Shown: positions 36,618-45,764 of the stretch, in pieces | Numbering within the stretch: position 1 is the stretch's first letter | Layout of the letters: the number at the start of each line of letters is the position of its first letter | NCBI GenBank assembly: GCA_002724925.1 | Contig: PBQA01000014.1 | Coordinates: forward strand, 62,001-126,000 | DNA length: 64,000 bases | Origin: Oceanospirillaceae bacterium | GTDB lineage: Bacteria > Pseudomonadota > Gammaproteobacteria > Pseudomonadales > Oceanobacteraceae | Direction of reading: 5' to 3' | Made by a program: the position numbers and the translations under genes | Notes under the pieces: generated by a model | What the model saw: the letters and a program-made list of their open reading frames with translations, nothing else | Told to the model about the DNA's origin: nothing | Database searches by the model: none

Positions 36618-37829
36618 TTAAACGCCTGCGGCGGTTTTCAGTGCATCCACCTTGTCAGTGCGCTCCCAAGTGAACGCAGTGAAGGTTTTGCTTTTCGCTT
36701 CACCGTTGTCTTTGTATTCGTAGGTCATTTCGAACGGTTCACGGCCAAAGTGGCCGTATGCCGCCGTTGCCTGATACATAGGGTTCAGCAGTTCCAGCTG
36801 GTTCTGGATGGCATATGGACGCAGGTCGAACACCTCGCGGATCACTTTCGCCAGCTCGATGTCGCTGATCTTGCCAGTGCCGAAGCTGTTAACCGACACA
36901 GACGTCGGCTCAGCAACACCGATGGCGTACGACACCTGAATTTCACAGCGGTCAGCCAGACCCGCAGCAACGATGTTCTTGGCGACATAGCGGCCCATGT
37001 AAGCCGCAGAACGGTCAACTTTTGATGGATCTTTACCAGAGAACGCACCGCCACCGTGACGGGCCATACCGCCGTAGGTATCAACGATGATCTTACGGCC
37101 AGTCAGGCCCGCATCACCCACAGGACCACCGATCACGAAGTTGCCGGTCGGGTTGATGTGGTACAGCGTGCCTTCATGCAGCCATTCAGCGGGCAGTACT
37201 GGCTTGATGATGTGCTCCAGCACTTCAGCGCGCAGTTCTTCCAGAGAGATGCTTGGATCGTGCTGCGTTGACAGTACAACCGCATCCACTTTCGGACTGT
37301 CGCCTTCCCAGTTGATGGTGACCTGAGATTTTGCATCCGGACGCAGCCAAGGCAGGGTGCCGTTACGACGCAGTTCCGACTGACGCTGCACCAACAGGTG
37401 CGCGTAGTACACAGGCGCTGGCATCAGGTTCGGGGTTTCGTTGGTCGCGTAACCGAACATCAGGCCTTGGTCGCCCGCGCCCTGATCTTCAGGCTTAGCA
37501 CGGTCAACACCCATGTTGATATCAACAGACTGCTTACCAATACCGTTCAGTACGGCACAGGTCGCGCCGTCGAAGCCGACATCAGAGCTGTTGTAACCAA
37601 TGCCTGTGATGACATCGCGCACGATTTCTTCGAGGTCGACGTAGCAGGAGGTGGTCAGCTCACCGGCAACCACGGCCATGCCCGTTTTCACCAATGTTTC
37701 AACAGCAACACGGGCGTAAGGATCACGAGCAATGATGGCATCCAGTACCGCGTCCGAAATCTGGTCAGCGACTTTGTCCGGGTGACCTTCAGAAACAGAC
37801 TCTGAAGTAAAAATTGAATATTCGCTCAT
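36618..37829 (-). CDS. metK: S-adenosylmethionine synthetase
   Basis: Makes SAM from methionine and ATP. The track begins at 37853, but GAGGAG lies 6 bases before ATG 37829, giving [22 protein letters not shown] and 403 residues. GHPDK (ATP site), [12 protein letters not shown] and [19 protein letters not shown] are all present. It starts 24 bases after the stop of the SahR-type regulator, so regulator and target are in one operon. Confidence 0.97.
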   Translation of the reverse strand: MSEYSIFTSESVSEGHPDKVADQISDAVLDAIIARDPYARVAVETLVKTGMAVVAGELTTSCYVDLEEIVRDVITGIGYNSSDVGFDGATCAVLNGIGKQSVDINMGVDRAKPEDQGAGDQGLMFGYATNETPNLMPAPVYYAHLLVQRQSELRRNGTLPWLRPDAKSQVTINWEGDSPKVDAVVLSTQHDPSISLEELRAEVLEHIIKPVLPAEWLHEGTLYHINPTGNFVIGGPVGDAGLTGRKIIVDTYGGMARHGGGAFSGKDPSKVDRSAAYMGRYVAKNIVAAGLADRCEIQVSYAIGVAEPTSVSVNSFGTGKISDIELAKVIREVFDLRPYAIQNQLELLNPMYQATAAYGHFGREPFEMTYEYKDNGEAKSKTFTAFTWERTDKVDALKTAAGV

Positions 37830-37853
37830 TTGCGACTCCTCAAAAAAATGCAC

Positions 37854-38849
37854 TCAAGCATGAAATAAGCGGAACTGGATCTGAAACCCGTTCCTTAAAC
37901 CGGAATACTGGCTTTGTCCTTCCTTCAGCCCGGCTTCTTCAGCCCACTGACTGAGATCGGCAGGTTCAAAGCCAAGCCATAAATCTCCACACGACTCACG
38001 CGCCCACACTTGTTCGTGTCGACACAGATCGGTTACTAAAAACGTGCCACCAGAATGCAGAAGCTGAGCGACATCGTTAAAAATACTTTTGGGTGACGGC
38101 ACATGGTGCAGCACCATATTGGCAACAGCGAAGTCATAGCTGCCTGCTTTCTCTTGTGACTCCAGCAGGGTCCGTGTATCTCCCTGTACGAGTGCCACGT
38201 TGCTCAGTTGCTCGTTTGAGCAGAACGTTTCTGCTTTTGAGAGCAGGTCTGGCGATATATCCAGGCCGGTTACGCCGTTAAATCGCTTGCTCAGCGGTTG
38301 CAGAAATGCTCCCTCGCCAGGGCCGATTTCCAAAGCGTAGCCACTATTTGAGCCCTGACCGGGACGGTAGCCCAGCGAGTCAAGAATGGTCGCCAGTGCA
38401 TCACCGTATTGCTCGTACGAGGCGATCAGATCCTGCTGCTCCCGAAAGTCATCGGCGTGTCGCGCGAAAAAACCGGCGCAAGCCTCTGCTCGTTCAGCAA
38501 GTACGCCCGATACCGCCGGGCTGAGATCAACATCATCATGCGCAGCGTCCATGGTGCGGAACAAACTACGCAGCCAGTTACTGAAAGCATCGTCGCCCGT
38601 ATTCAGGGGCCGGCGATAAAAGATACTGTTGCCTTCGCGCTGATTACTGACTAACCCGGCCTGCGACAGCACTTTCAGGTGGTGACTCATGCTCGACTGC
38701 TTGATATCGAAGATCTGACAAAGCTCAAGTACACCGAATGCACCCTGCCCCAATAGTTTCATGACTCCCATGCGCAGAGGGTCTCCTGCGGCTTTAGATG
38801 CCAGAGCCAGTCTGGCTAAGGTCAAATCATGGGTAGTCGGATCATTCAT
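37854..38849 (-). CDS. sahR: ArsR-family regulator with C-terminal methyltransferase domain (SahR type)
   Basis: 331 residues from ATG 38849, where the ArsR domain naturally starts (MNDPTTHDLTLARLALASKA). Residues ~20-95 are a winged helix (MSHHLKVLSQAGLVSNQREG). Residues ~150-330 are a class I SAM-binding fold (ALEIGPGEGAFLQPL, FAVANMVLHHVP). Such two-domain proteins head SAM-cycle operons, and SahR regulators repress metK/ahcY until SAH binds. A perfect inverted repeat overlaps its -35, so autoregulation is likely. Whether the second domain only senses SAH/SAM or also methylates something is not known from sequence. Confidence 0.86.
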   Translation of the reverse strand: MNDPTTHDLTLARLALASKAAGDPLRMGVMKLLGQGAFGVLELCQIFDIKQSSMSHHLKVLSQAGLVSNQREGNSIFYRRPLNTGDDAFSNWLRSLFRTMDAAHDDVDLSPAVSGVLAERAEACAGFFARHADDFREQQDLIASYEQYGDALATILDSLGYRPGQGSNSGYALEIGPGEGAFLQPLSKRFNGVTGLDISPDLLSKAETFCSNEQLSNVALVQGDTRTLLESQEKAGSYDFAVANMVLHHVPSPKSIFNDVAQLLHSGGTFLVTDLCRHEQVWARESCGDLWLGFEPADLSQWAEEAGLKEGQSQYSGLRNGFQIQFRLFHA

Positions 38850-38856
38850 GTTAGCC

Positions 38857-38884
38857 AGTATAGTGATTTTGAATTCTATATCAA
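38857..38884 (-). promoter_or_regulatory. promoter of the sahR-metK-ahcY operon, giving a leaderless or near-leaderless mRNA
   Basis: Read on the minus strand: TTGATA (38884-38879), 16 bases, TATACT (38862-38857), then only 7 bases to the ATG at 38849. Transcription should therefore begin at or within one or two bases of the start codon. No ribosome-binding site is present. The -35 hexamer lies inside one arm of the operator. Confidence 0.65.
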
Positions 38885-38900
38885 TTTTTTTTGATATAGA
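38875..38900. promoter_or_regulatory. perfect 10-bp inverted-repeat operator, probably for SahR
   Basis: The arms TCTATATCAA and TTGATATAGA are exact reverse complements separated by TTTTTT. The site covers the -35 of the sahR promoter, so a bound dimer would block RNA polymerase. It is also 125 bases upstream of the divergent GST gene. I saw no second copy in front of metK, ahcY or metF, so the four genes are probably one regulon unit. Confidence 0.75.
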
Positions 38901-38963
38901 TCTGTATCCCTTTGTAAATGACCGTTGAGTTAGCATTGCGTCCAGATCAGACCTGTTTGGCCG

Positions 38964-38979
38964 CATACAAACTTGTATG
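38964..38979. promoter_or_regulatory. 16-bp palindrome near the GST promoter
   Basis: CATACAA and TTGTATG are perfect inverted repeats around AC. They overlap a candidate -10 (TATGAT, 38976-38981) 43 bases before the GST start. No good -35 is seen. A regulator site for the GST gene is possible but unproved. Confidence 0.35.
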
Positions 38980-39024
38980 ATGGACACCTGTATATCTCAA
39001 TGCCACGGACATCAGGACGCCTCG

Positions 39025-39804
39025 ATGACAGCCAATACACCGCTTACTCTCTTCACAATTAATATGTCTCACTACAGCGAGAAAATCCGCTGGCTGCTCG
39101 ACTATGAAGGGATTGCGTACAACGAGATCGCACTGACGCCTGCAGTACATACCTTGCCCATGCTGATTAAAGGTAAGCGTGCCGAAACAACTGTGCCTCT
39201 GGTGCAGCGGGGTGAAACCTGTGTGCAGGATAGCCCACGCATTGTTGGTTGGCTGAACAGTGAATTTGGCCCATTGAAGACAATGCCGGCGGCATACGAG
39301 CAAGAGATTGTCGCTATTCAGCAGCGGTTTGATGCGATAGGTAAGCCGGTTGCTCGCTACCTTTACCTGCCTGGGTTTGCGCATGATGCTCTGATCAAAG
39401 ACATCTGGACGCAGTTCTCGAAGCCTTGGGAAGAAGTCTTCGTGCGGACCTTTTATCCGGTTATTAAGCCTGTGTTCAAAGTGAAGCTGAAAATTAACAA
39501 AAAGGACGTCGCCCGTGCAGAGCAGAAGATTGATGCCGAAATCCGTTGGTTGGAAGAACGTATTCAGCAGGCAGGAGAATATCTGGTAGGAGATCAGCTG
39601 ACAGTGGCGGATATCACAGCTGCTTCTTTACTGGCGCCATTAGCCTGTCCAGAACAGCATCCTATTTATAGTACTGCTGAATTCCGCGAAAAAATGGCGG
39701 GTCCGGCCCAGCAGTGGTCTGATAGTCCAGCGCTACAGTGGGTCCGGGATATATACGAAAAGCACCGTGGTGTAATTTGGGCAAAGCCACCGGTGGCCGC
39801 CTGA
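39025..39804 (+). CDS. glutathione S-transferase family protein
   Basis: 259 residues from ATG 39025 (AGGA 8 bases upstream; the track's start at 38977 has no ribosome-binding site). The N-terminal thioredoxin-like domain has LFTINMSHYSEKIRWLLDYEG, with a Ser in the usual catalytic region, followed by VPLVQRGETCVQDSPRIVGWL for glutathione contact. The C-terminal helical domain contains LVGDQLTVADITAASLLAPL. The substrate is unknown. It is divergent from the sahR operon, and gshB is elsewhere in the window. Confidence 0.85.
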   Translation: MTANTPLTLFTINMSHYSEKIRWLLDYEGIAYNEIALTPAVHTLPMLIKGKRAETTVPLVQRGETCVQDSPRIVGWLNSEFGPLKTMPAAYEQEIVAIQQRFDAIGKPVARYLYLPGFAHDALIKDIWTQFSKPWEEVFVRTFYPVIKPVFKVKLKINKKDVARAEQKIDAEIRWLEERIQQAGEYLVGDQLTVADITAASLLAPLACPEQHPIYSTAEFREKMAGPAQQWSDSPALQWVRDIYEKHRGVIWAKPPVAA

Positions 39805-39845
39805 CGTTAAAAGCTTTCGCGTTAACACTCTGTTTGCTAACGCAC

Positions 39846-39854
39846 TGGTATGAT
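39846..39854 (+). promoter_or_regulatory. extended -10 promoter candidate for topB
   Basis: TGGTATGAT is an extended -10 motif in the 92-base gap after the GST gene, 42 bases before the topB ATG. No -35 match. Confidence 0.35.
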
Positions 39855-39896
39855 GGTTAACTACTGGCTGTTTATACAGCTTAAGCGTTCGCCATC

Positions 39897-41807
39897 ATGC
39901 GCCTCTTCATAGCCGAAAAACCCAGCCTTGCCCGTGCCATTGCCGAGGTTCTTCCCCGCCCACATAAAAAAGAAGAAGGCTGCATTCGTGCCGCCAATGG
40001 TGACGTCGTCAGTTGGTGTATCGGGCATCTGCTCGAGCAGGCAGAGCCGGAGGCCTACAACCCCGTCTTTAAAAAGTGGCAGCTGGACCATCTGCCGATC
40101 TCACCTGACGAGTGGCAGCTTCAGCCCAAACCTAAAACCCGGAAGCAACTGAGCGTTTTACGAAAACTGGTCAAGGAGGCCGATCAATTGGTTCACGCGG
40201 GCGACCCGGACCGCGAAGGTCAGCTGTTAGTGGATGAGGTGATTGATTACCTGAAAACGCCACAGACTAAGCGCCGTAATGCCCAACGCTTACTGGTTAG
40301 CGACCTGAATCCATCGGCAATCAAGCGTGCTATGGGTGAGCTGCGTAGCAACAGCGAATTTATACCGCTCTCTGTCTCTGCGCTGGCGCGCAGTCGTGCG
40401 GATTGGTTGTACGGCATAAATCTCACGCGAGCCTGGACGATTAAGGGCCAGCAGGCGGGCAATCGTGGGGTGCTCTCGGTCGGTCGGGTGCAGACACCTG
40501 TACTGGGGCTGGTGGTCCGCCGTGATCAGGAAATCCGCAATTTCGTCAGCAAGCCTTTTTATGAAGTACAGGCCTCAATACATCTTAATGAGGGGGCGCC
40601 GTTATGCTTCCATGCGCGCTGGCAGCCGAGTGAGGCCTGCCGGCCCTATCAGGATGAAGATGGACGGGTGTTGAACCCAAAACTTGCGCAGAACGTGGTA
40701 AACCGGATTCGCCAGCAGCCAGCGCAGGTAAAAGCGTTTGATAAAAAACCGGGTAAGCAGAATGCACCTTTGCCTTATAACCTGTCTTCTCTACAGATCG
40801 ATGCCGCAAAAGCCTTCGGTATGGCAGCGAAAACAGTACTGGATATTTGTCAGAGCTTGTATGAGAAGCATCAGCTGATTACCTACCCTCGTTCCGATTG
40901 CCGATATCTCCCTGGCGACCACCACAAGGAAATGCCCCAGATTAGCGCCGCAATCCGTTCTGTACTGACGGATGCTGAAAAAATGATTCAGTACACAGAT
41001 AAATCACGAAGATCTCCGGCGTTTAATGACAAAAAAGTCGGAGCGCACCACGCTATTATTCCTACGTCGAAAAAAAATTCCGGACATTTAAGCGACTCTG
41101 AAACGAAAATTTATCGTCTTATCGCCCGGCAGTATCTGATGCAATTCTGTGATCTGTACAGCTACTCAGATACTCGTATCAATCTTGAAATTGCTGGTGG
41201 ATCATTCTCCGCGCGGGAGCGGATCACGCTGACGGAAGGCTGGAAAGCGCTTTTGCCGGCGAAAGATAAAAAATCTTCGCCGCTTCCGGATCTTTCAGTG
41301 GGGCAGACGGTGTGGAGTGGCGAACCTGTGTTCGAAGAGAAACACACAGAGCCACCAAAGCACTATACCGATGCCACCCTGCTTGCGGCGATGACGGGCA
41401 TTGCTCGCCATGTAAAGGACGCCGAACTGCGTAAAGTGCTTAAGGATACCGATGGTCTGGGCACCGAAGCGACCCGTGCCAGTATCATTGAGCTTTTATT
41501 CAAACGTAAGTTTTTACAGCGCACGGGCAAAAGCATTCAGGCAACAGAGACTGGGAAACAATTGATTTCGGTTTTGCCAGAATCCTGTTCACACCCCGAT
41601 ATGACTGCGCTTTGGGAGAAACAACTGAATGACATCAGCGAGGGGCAGGGTAGTTATAACGGTTTTATGCAGCCGTTGAATCAGGAGCTTGACTCACTTG
41701 TGACCGCTGCGCGAGTAGCGACTATGCCTGCGATGACATCGAATAACCCGGGCGGAGGTAAAAGCACTTTCCGGCGCAGAAAGAAAAAGACAAAGAAACC
41801 TGCTTGA
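39897..41807 (+). CDS. topB: DNA topoisomerase III
   Basis: Type IA topoisomerase that decatenates replication products with RecQ. 636 residues, close to the E. coli enzyme. The TOPRIM metal site reads HAGDPDREGQLLVDEV. The catalytic tyrosine is Tyr330 in LITYPRSDCRYL. YGINLTRAWTIKGQQ and TDGLGTEATRASIIELL are conserved. The C-terminus ends in a lysine/arginine-rich DNA-binding tail (FRRRKKKTKKP) without zinc fingers. It lies alone, converging with the CoA-transferase gene. Confidence 0.95.
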   Translation: MRLFIAEKPSLARAIAEVLPRPHKKEEGCIRAANGDVVSWCIGHLLEQAEPEAYNPVFKKWQLDHLPISPDEWQLQPKPKTRKQLSVLRKLVKEADQLVHAGDPDREGQLLVDEVIDYLKTPQTKRRNAQRLLVSDLNPSAIKRAMGELRSNSEFIPLSVSALARSRADWLYGINLTRAWTIKGQQAGNRGVLSVGRVQTPVLGLVVRRDQEIRNFVSKPFYEVQASIHLNEGAPLCFHARWQPSEACRPYQDEDGRVLNPKLAQNVVNRIRQQPAQVKAFDKKPGKQNAPLPYNLSSLQIDAAKAFGMAAKTVLDICQSLYEKHQLITYPRSDCRYLPGDHHKEMPQISAAIRSVLTDAEKMIQYTDKSRRSPAFNDKKVGAHHAIIPTSKKNSGHLSDSETKIYRLIARQYLMQFCDLYSYSDTRINLEIAGGSFSARERITLTEGWKALLPAKDKKSSPLPDLSVGQTVWSGEPVFEEKHTEPPKHYTDATLLAAMTGIARHVKDAELRKVLKDTDGLGTEATRASIIELLFKRKFLQRTGKSIQATETGKQLISVLPESCSHPDMTALWEKQLNDISEGQGSYNGFMQPLNQELDSLVTAARVATMPAMTSNNPGGGKSTFRRRKKKTKKPA

Positions 41808-41866
41808 GTAAGAAGATTGGCTGTTACTTCTTTCTGGGCTATCTGGCTGTTGAAGTTCTATCAGGC

Positions 41867-43180
41867 TCAAATCAGACGGCGGCTGCGTGCATGCGCTTCC
41901 AGCTCATCTCTGAAGGCCGGGTGCGCTATATCAATCAGTGCCCGGGTGCGCTGAGGCAGAGACAATCCTTTGAGGTCGACGCAGCCAAACTCAGTGACAA
42001 CGAAATGGGCATCCATGCGTGTATCAGTCACACACCCGCCGGATAGCTCAGGAACGATGCGGCTCAGCGTCCCTTTTTTTGCAGTAGAGTGGAGGGCGAT
42101 AAACGAGCGGCCGCCATGCGAAGCAAAAGCACCACGGACGAAATCAAGTTGACCTCCGGTGCCAGAAAACGGTGTGCCCTTAATGGATTCGGCGTTGATC
42201 TGACCTGTAATATCGACCTCAATGGCGGAATTTACCGACACCATGTTCGGATTTTTACGTATCACGGATGGATGATTCACCCACGACGCCGGGTAACCAA
42301 CAACCGATGGGTTATCGTCCATAAAGTCGTACATCGCACGATCTCCTATCGCGAGGGTGTAGACATGCTTATGTTGCATCAATCGCTTTTCCCGACCGTT
42401 AATCACACCGTTCTGAATCAGCGCGGCGATGGCTGGAGAAAACAGCTCGCTATGGAGCCCAAGGTTTTTGTGTGAGTCCAGCAATCGGGCGACAGCCGCA
42501 GGCACGCCGCCGACCCCCATCTGTAGCGTATCGCCATCGTGAATGTATTCGGCAACCTGGCGAGCGATCAGCTGGTCAGTTTCAGAGGGGGCGGCTTCAG
42601 TCACTTCGGACAAGGCGCTGTCTGCCTCGATAAGCGCGTCAACTTCTGAGATATGTACTGAGCACTCACCAAAGGTACGAGGCATATTGCGGTTCACTTC
42701 TACGATGACTTTCTTGGCTTTGCGAATAACCGAAGCACCATAATCGGCATTGGTACCCAGGCTGAAATAGCCGTGCTTATCCATTGGAGATACCGTCACC
42801 ATAAAACAGTCAGGCTCAACCTGCTGAGTTAGCAGGCGGCCCACCTGATGAAAGGCACACGGAACGAACTCAACCCAATGCGGGTTCTGAAGTCCGGCGA
42901 TGGCTTTGCGGTCGTGACTGCTTAAAAACAGGCACCTAGGGGTGAACTTACCTTCGAGCTCATTTTTTAACAGAGAGTCTGCCAGCGCTTCGGTGCCGTG
43001 CATGTAATAGACATTGAGTGGCGGTAGCTGATCTTTTGCAAAAGCATGACCCAGAGCTTTCAGCAAGGCAGGTGGCATAGCGACGCTCATGCCGAGAATC
43101 AGATTATTGCTGTCTTTCAGCAGATTAACTGCAGCATCGGGCGATAACCGCTTTTTATCGTATTCCTTTCGCCATTGCAT
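41867..43180 (-). CDS. acetyl-CoA hydrolase/transferase family protein
   Basis: 437 residues of the Cat1/AbfT-type CoA-transferase family. The N-terminal half has SVAMPPALLKALG. The C-terminal half has MGVGGVPAAVARLLDSHKNLGLHSEL, the Glu of NSAIEVDITGQINAES, and FSGTGGQLDFVRGAF as CoA loops. It could be an acetyl-CoA hydrolase, a succinyl-CoA:acetate transferase or a 4-hydroxybutyrate CoA-transferase; sequence by eye does not decide. GGAGGG lies 6 bases before the ATG. It is transcribed alone. Confidence 0.88.
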   Translation of the reverse strand: MQWRKEYDKKRLSPDAAVNLLKDSNNLILGMSVAMPPALLKALGHAFAKDQLPPLNVYYMHGTEALADSLLKNELEGKFTPRCLFLSSHDRKAIAGLQNPHWVEFVPCAFHQVGRLLTQQVEPDCFMVTVSPMDKHGYFSLGTNADYGASVIRKAKKVIVEVNRNMPRTFGECSVHISEVDALIEADSALSEVTEAAPSETDQLIARQVAEYIHDGDTLQMGVGGVPAAVARLLDSHKNLGLHSELFSPAIAALIQNGVINGREKRLMQHKHVYTLAIGDRAMYDFMDDNPSVVGYPASWVNHPSVIRKNPNMVSVNSAIEVDITGQINAESIKGTPFSGTGGQLDFVRGAFASHGGRSFIALHSTAKKGTLSRIVPELSGGCVTDTRMDAHFVVTEFGCVDLKGLSLPQRTRALIDIAHPAFRDELEAHARSRRLI

Positions 43181-43838
43181 GATTCCCTCCTGCCCTCTTC
43201 AGCACGTTGATGAACTGAGCATGTTCTTTATTACATCATCTTGATGCTGGAAGGCTGCCTGGTGTCAGATTTTAAGCCAAACTAAAGTACATTCTCGTCA
43301 AACTGCAGCACAATCACAGACAATGACTCACTCATTAAAAACAGTGGTGCGGTTGCGATAACACGTATCAAGCCCTTTGAATGGCTCTTGAAGAAGTGGC
43401 ACTCCTGCCATGGAGTTCACTCATAACTTACAGATCGCTCATAGAGAGCTTGATAGTTTATTGAATCATCAGAAACGAAAACAATGTCAACAAGATTACG
43501 GGCGCCACAACTGGTTTGTTGAAGGATTGGTTATTGAAGGATTAGCTGGCTTTAGAGGAGGAAGCAATCGCTGATTCTGATACCCAAATATGTGCATTCT
43601 CTGACAGTATCTTTCTTTGCTTGTGGGCTTTTTTAGGTTGAGCGGATGAGAAATTTGCTTCTGAAACATCAGTGCTAGGGGACACGCTTTGGAATGGCGG
43701 TTCAACTCAGATACGGACGGTATCTTCTGGGGAATATGGTGAATGTGTTACCCAGATAGACTTTGTGACGGGCGGTACGACTATAAAGTCGACAATCTCT
43801 TGTCTGTTGCCTCCTGACAGTGATGGGCGCTGGCAACG
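43181..43838. other. gene-poor stretch before an orphan lipoprotein
   Basis: About 660 bases with no complete gene I can support. A 10-base direct repeat TTGAAGGATT occurs at 43519 and 43534. Between about 43645 and 43863 an open plus-strand frame reads like a small secreted protein (ETSVLGDTLWNGG.., two cysteines), but it has no start with a ribosome-binding site and a TGA lies right before it. It may be a decayed gene. The promoter of the CoA-transferase must be at the left end. Confidence 0.5.
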
Positions 43839-43847
43839 TGGTATAGT
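43839..43847 (+). promoter_or_regulatory. extended -10 promoter for the orphan lipoprotein
   Basis: TGGTATAGT, an extended -10 element, lies 25 bases before the ATG. TAAGGAG follows 7 bases ahead of the start. No clear -35 is needed for this type. Confidence 0.45.
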
Positions 43848-43872
43848 GCTCCCCACTAATTAAGGAGAATTT

Positions 43873-44691
43873 ATGAATAAGCTTTCAATCATAGCAACTG
43901 GGGTTCTTACAACGACGTTGATTGGGTGTGGTGGCGAAGATGGCTCCACTGCGTCGACTGGTATTGCTCTGGACGCGTCGCTCAAAGGGCCCGCTTCAAC
44001 GCCTGAACTTGTAACTGTGACTTCTGGTACCGTATACCTCAATAGTTTGATTCAGAGTGAAATTGCTGAGGACGGCGTCGAGCGATGGACCTTCGTATCG
44101 GAAGCTGATGGTGAAGTGTTGCTTGCACTTTCATCTTCTGCACAAGACCTCGACCTGGAGGTAGACGGCAACAGTGTTTCAGATGACAGTACCTCTGACT
44201 CTTCACAGGAGTGGATTATCTTCCAGGCTGCCAGTGGCGAGAATTATCAGCTGGAAGTCGAATCCTGGTATGGCAATGGTCCTTATGAATTGCAGGTCAC
44301 GACGCCGAATCGTGAGAGTGTTGGCTTGTCTGAGAACGAATACTTGTATGAGGTTAACGCGACGGTTGAGAGTGAGTGCGATGGTTCAGAGCGTACTTAT
44401 ACTAACTCATACAATATGATCGTGAACTGGGCACAGGGTTATATACGTACCGAAGATAGAACTAATTTCACTAGTGTGGATGGTAATCAAGTAACGATAA
44501 CGTACAGTGAATCTGATAGTGAGCCAGAATATGATTATTCATATGAAATGAGTGGCTCAGTGACTTTGAATGTTAATGAGAGCTCTGGCGAAATAAGTGG
44601 TATGGATATCTGGTCTGATGCCGAAGAGACGGGTGGCTCGAGAATAGAATGCAATTACGAAGAGACACTATCTGGTGTGATTTTACTCTGA
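43873..44691 (+). CDS. lipoprotein of unknown function
   Basis: 272 residues. The lipoprotein signal peptide MNKLSIIATGVLTTTLIGC ends at lipobox LIGC with Cys19, and no Asp follows, so outer-membrane location is likely. The mature part is strongly acidic and Ser/Glu-rich. Residues ~60-145 (ERWTFVSEADGEVLLALSS, ENYQLEVESWYGNGPYELQV) resemble a PPC-like beta-sandwich. The rest (YSYEMSGSVTLNVNESSGEISG) is a beta-rich region of unknown kind with two cysteines near its ends. It has its own promoter and terminator and codon use that looks more A/T-rich than its neighbours, so recent gain is possible. Confidence 0.8.
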   Translation: MNKLSIIATGVLTTTLIGCGGEDGSTASTGIALDASLKGPASTPELVTVTSGTVYLNSLIQSEIAEDGVERWTFVSEADGEVLLALSSSAQDLDLEVDGNSVSDDSTSDSSQEWIIFQAASGENYQLEVESWYGNGPYELQVTTPNRESVGLSENEYLYEVNATVESECDGSERTYTNSYNMIVNWAQGYIRTEDRTNFTSVDGNQVTITYSESDSEPEYDYSYEMSGSVTLNVNESSGEISGMDIWSDAEETGGSRIECNYEETLSGVILL

Positions 44692-44694
44692 ATT

Positions 44695-44724
44695 AAAAAA
44701 CCCCGGTTAAACCGGGGTTTTTTT
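44695..44724. terminator. bidirectional Rho-independent terminator
   Basis: ACCCCGG and CCGGGGT around TTAAA, with A-runs on the left and T-runs on the right, lie between the convergent lipoprotein and ilvE genes. It can stop transcription from both sides. Confidence 0.92.
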
Positions 44725-44756
44725 AATTTACTCACATAAAAATAAAATCAGAGAAA

Positions 44757-45686
44757 TTATTTACAAGGAGTAATCCACTCAGCATTGAATGGGTTCTTGC
44801 CCGTCACAGTATCAAAGTACATGGTCTGCAGCTTTTCGGTGACTGGGCCACGACAACCCTTACCGATAATGCGACCGTCCAGAGACTGAATCGGCAGTAC
44901 TTCTGCAGCGGTTCCGGTAAAGAAGGCTTCGTCGGCAACATAGACTTCGTCACGAGTAATGCGTTTTTCGCGTACTTCATAACCCAGAGACTGAGCCATT
45001 TCGATGATGGTTTTACGGGTAATACCATCCAGGCATGAGGTCAGTTCTGGCGTGTAAATAATGCCGTCACGAACAAGGAAGAAGTTCTCCCCTGAGCCTT
45101 CAGCAACATAGCCTTCGTTGTCCAGTAGTAGAGCTTCTTCGCAGCCACTGTCGATGGCTTCTCTCAAGGCCAGCATCGAGTTGATGTAGTTGCCGTTCGC
45201 TTTCGCTTTACACATGGTGATATTCACGTGGTGGCGGGTGTAGCTTGAGGTACGGATTTTAATGCCCTGAGTTTTTGCTTCTTCACCCATGTAAGCCGGC
45301 CATTCCCAGGCGGCGACCATGACGTGAACTTTCAGGTTGTCAGCACGCAGGCCCATGCCTTCAGAGCCGTAAAACGCCATCGGGCGGATGTAGGCACTGT
45401 CGAGGTTGTTTTCACGTACTGCAGCACGCTGAGCTTCGTTCAGCTCTTCTCGCGTGTAAGGCAGTTTCATATTCAGAATGTGTGCGGAGCGGAACAGGCG
45501 GTCGGTGTGTTCCTGCAGACGGAAAATCGCCGCGCCCTGATCAGTTTCATAAGCCCGCACACCTTCAAAGACGCCCATACCGTAATGTAGGGTGTGAGTC
45601 AGTACGTGAACTTTGGCATCGCGCCAGTCGACTAACTCTCCGTCAAGCCAGATCAGACCATCACGGTCAGACATGGAAGGTAGCAT
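44757..45686 (-). CDS. ilvE: branched-chain amino acid aminotransferase
   Basis: Class IV PLP aminotransferase for leucine, isoleucine and valine. 309 residues. The motifs are LTHTLHYGMGVFEGVRAY, the PLP Lys in CKAKANGNYINSMLA, and EGSGENFFLVRDG and FFTGTAAEVLPI. GAGGT lies 5 bases before ATG 45686. It is a single gene before glnE on the same strand (78-base gap). Confidence 0.96.
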   Translation of the reverse strand: MLPSMSDRDGLIWLDGELVDWRDAKVHVLTHTLHYGMGVFEGVRAYETDQGAAIFRLQEHTDRLFRSAHILNMKLPYTREELNEAQRAAVRENNLDSAYIRPMAFYGSEGMGLRADNLKVHVMVAAWEWPAYMGEEAKTQGIKIRTSSYTRHHVNITMCKAKANGNYINSMLALREAIDSGCEEALLLDNEGYVAEGSGENFFLVRDGIIYTPELTSCLDGITRKTIIEMAQSLGYEVREKRITRDEVYVADEAFFTGTAAEVLPIQSLDGRIIGKGCRGPVTEKLQTMYFDTVTGKNPFNAEWITPCK

Positions 45687-45764
45687 AAGGACCTCACTCG
45701 TAAATGTAATGTTGTATTCGGTAATTCAGTAAACGTTCAGCAGTCTGCGCTTGCCTAGCAGTGG

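Noticed and set aside
41804-42046. 80-residue ORF overlapping the topB stop
   Set aside because: No ribosome-binding site, mostly antisense to the CoA-transferase gene, and no recognisable features after the first 25 residues.
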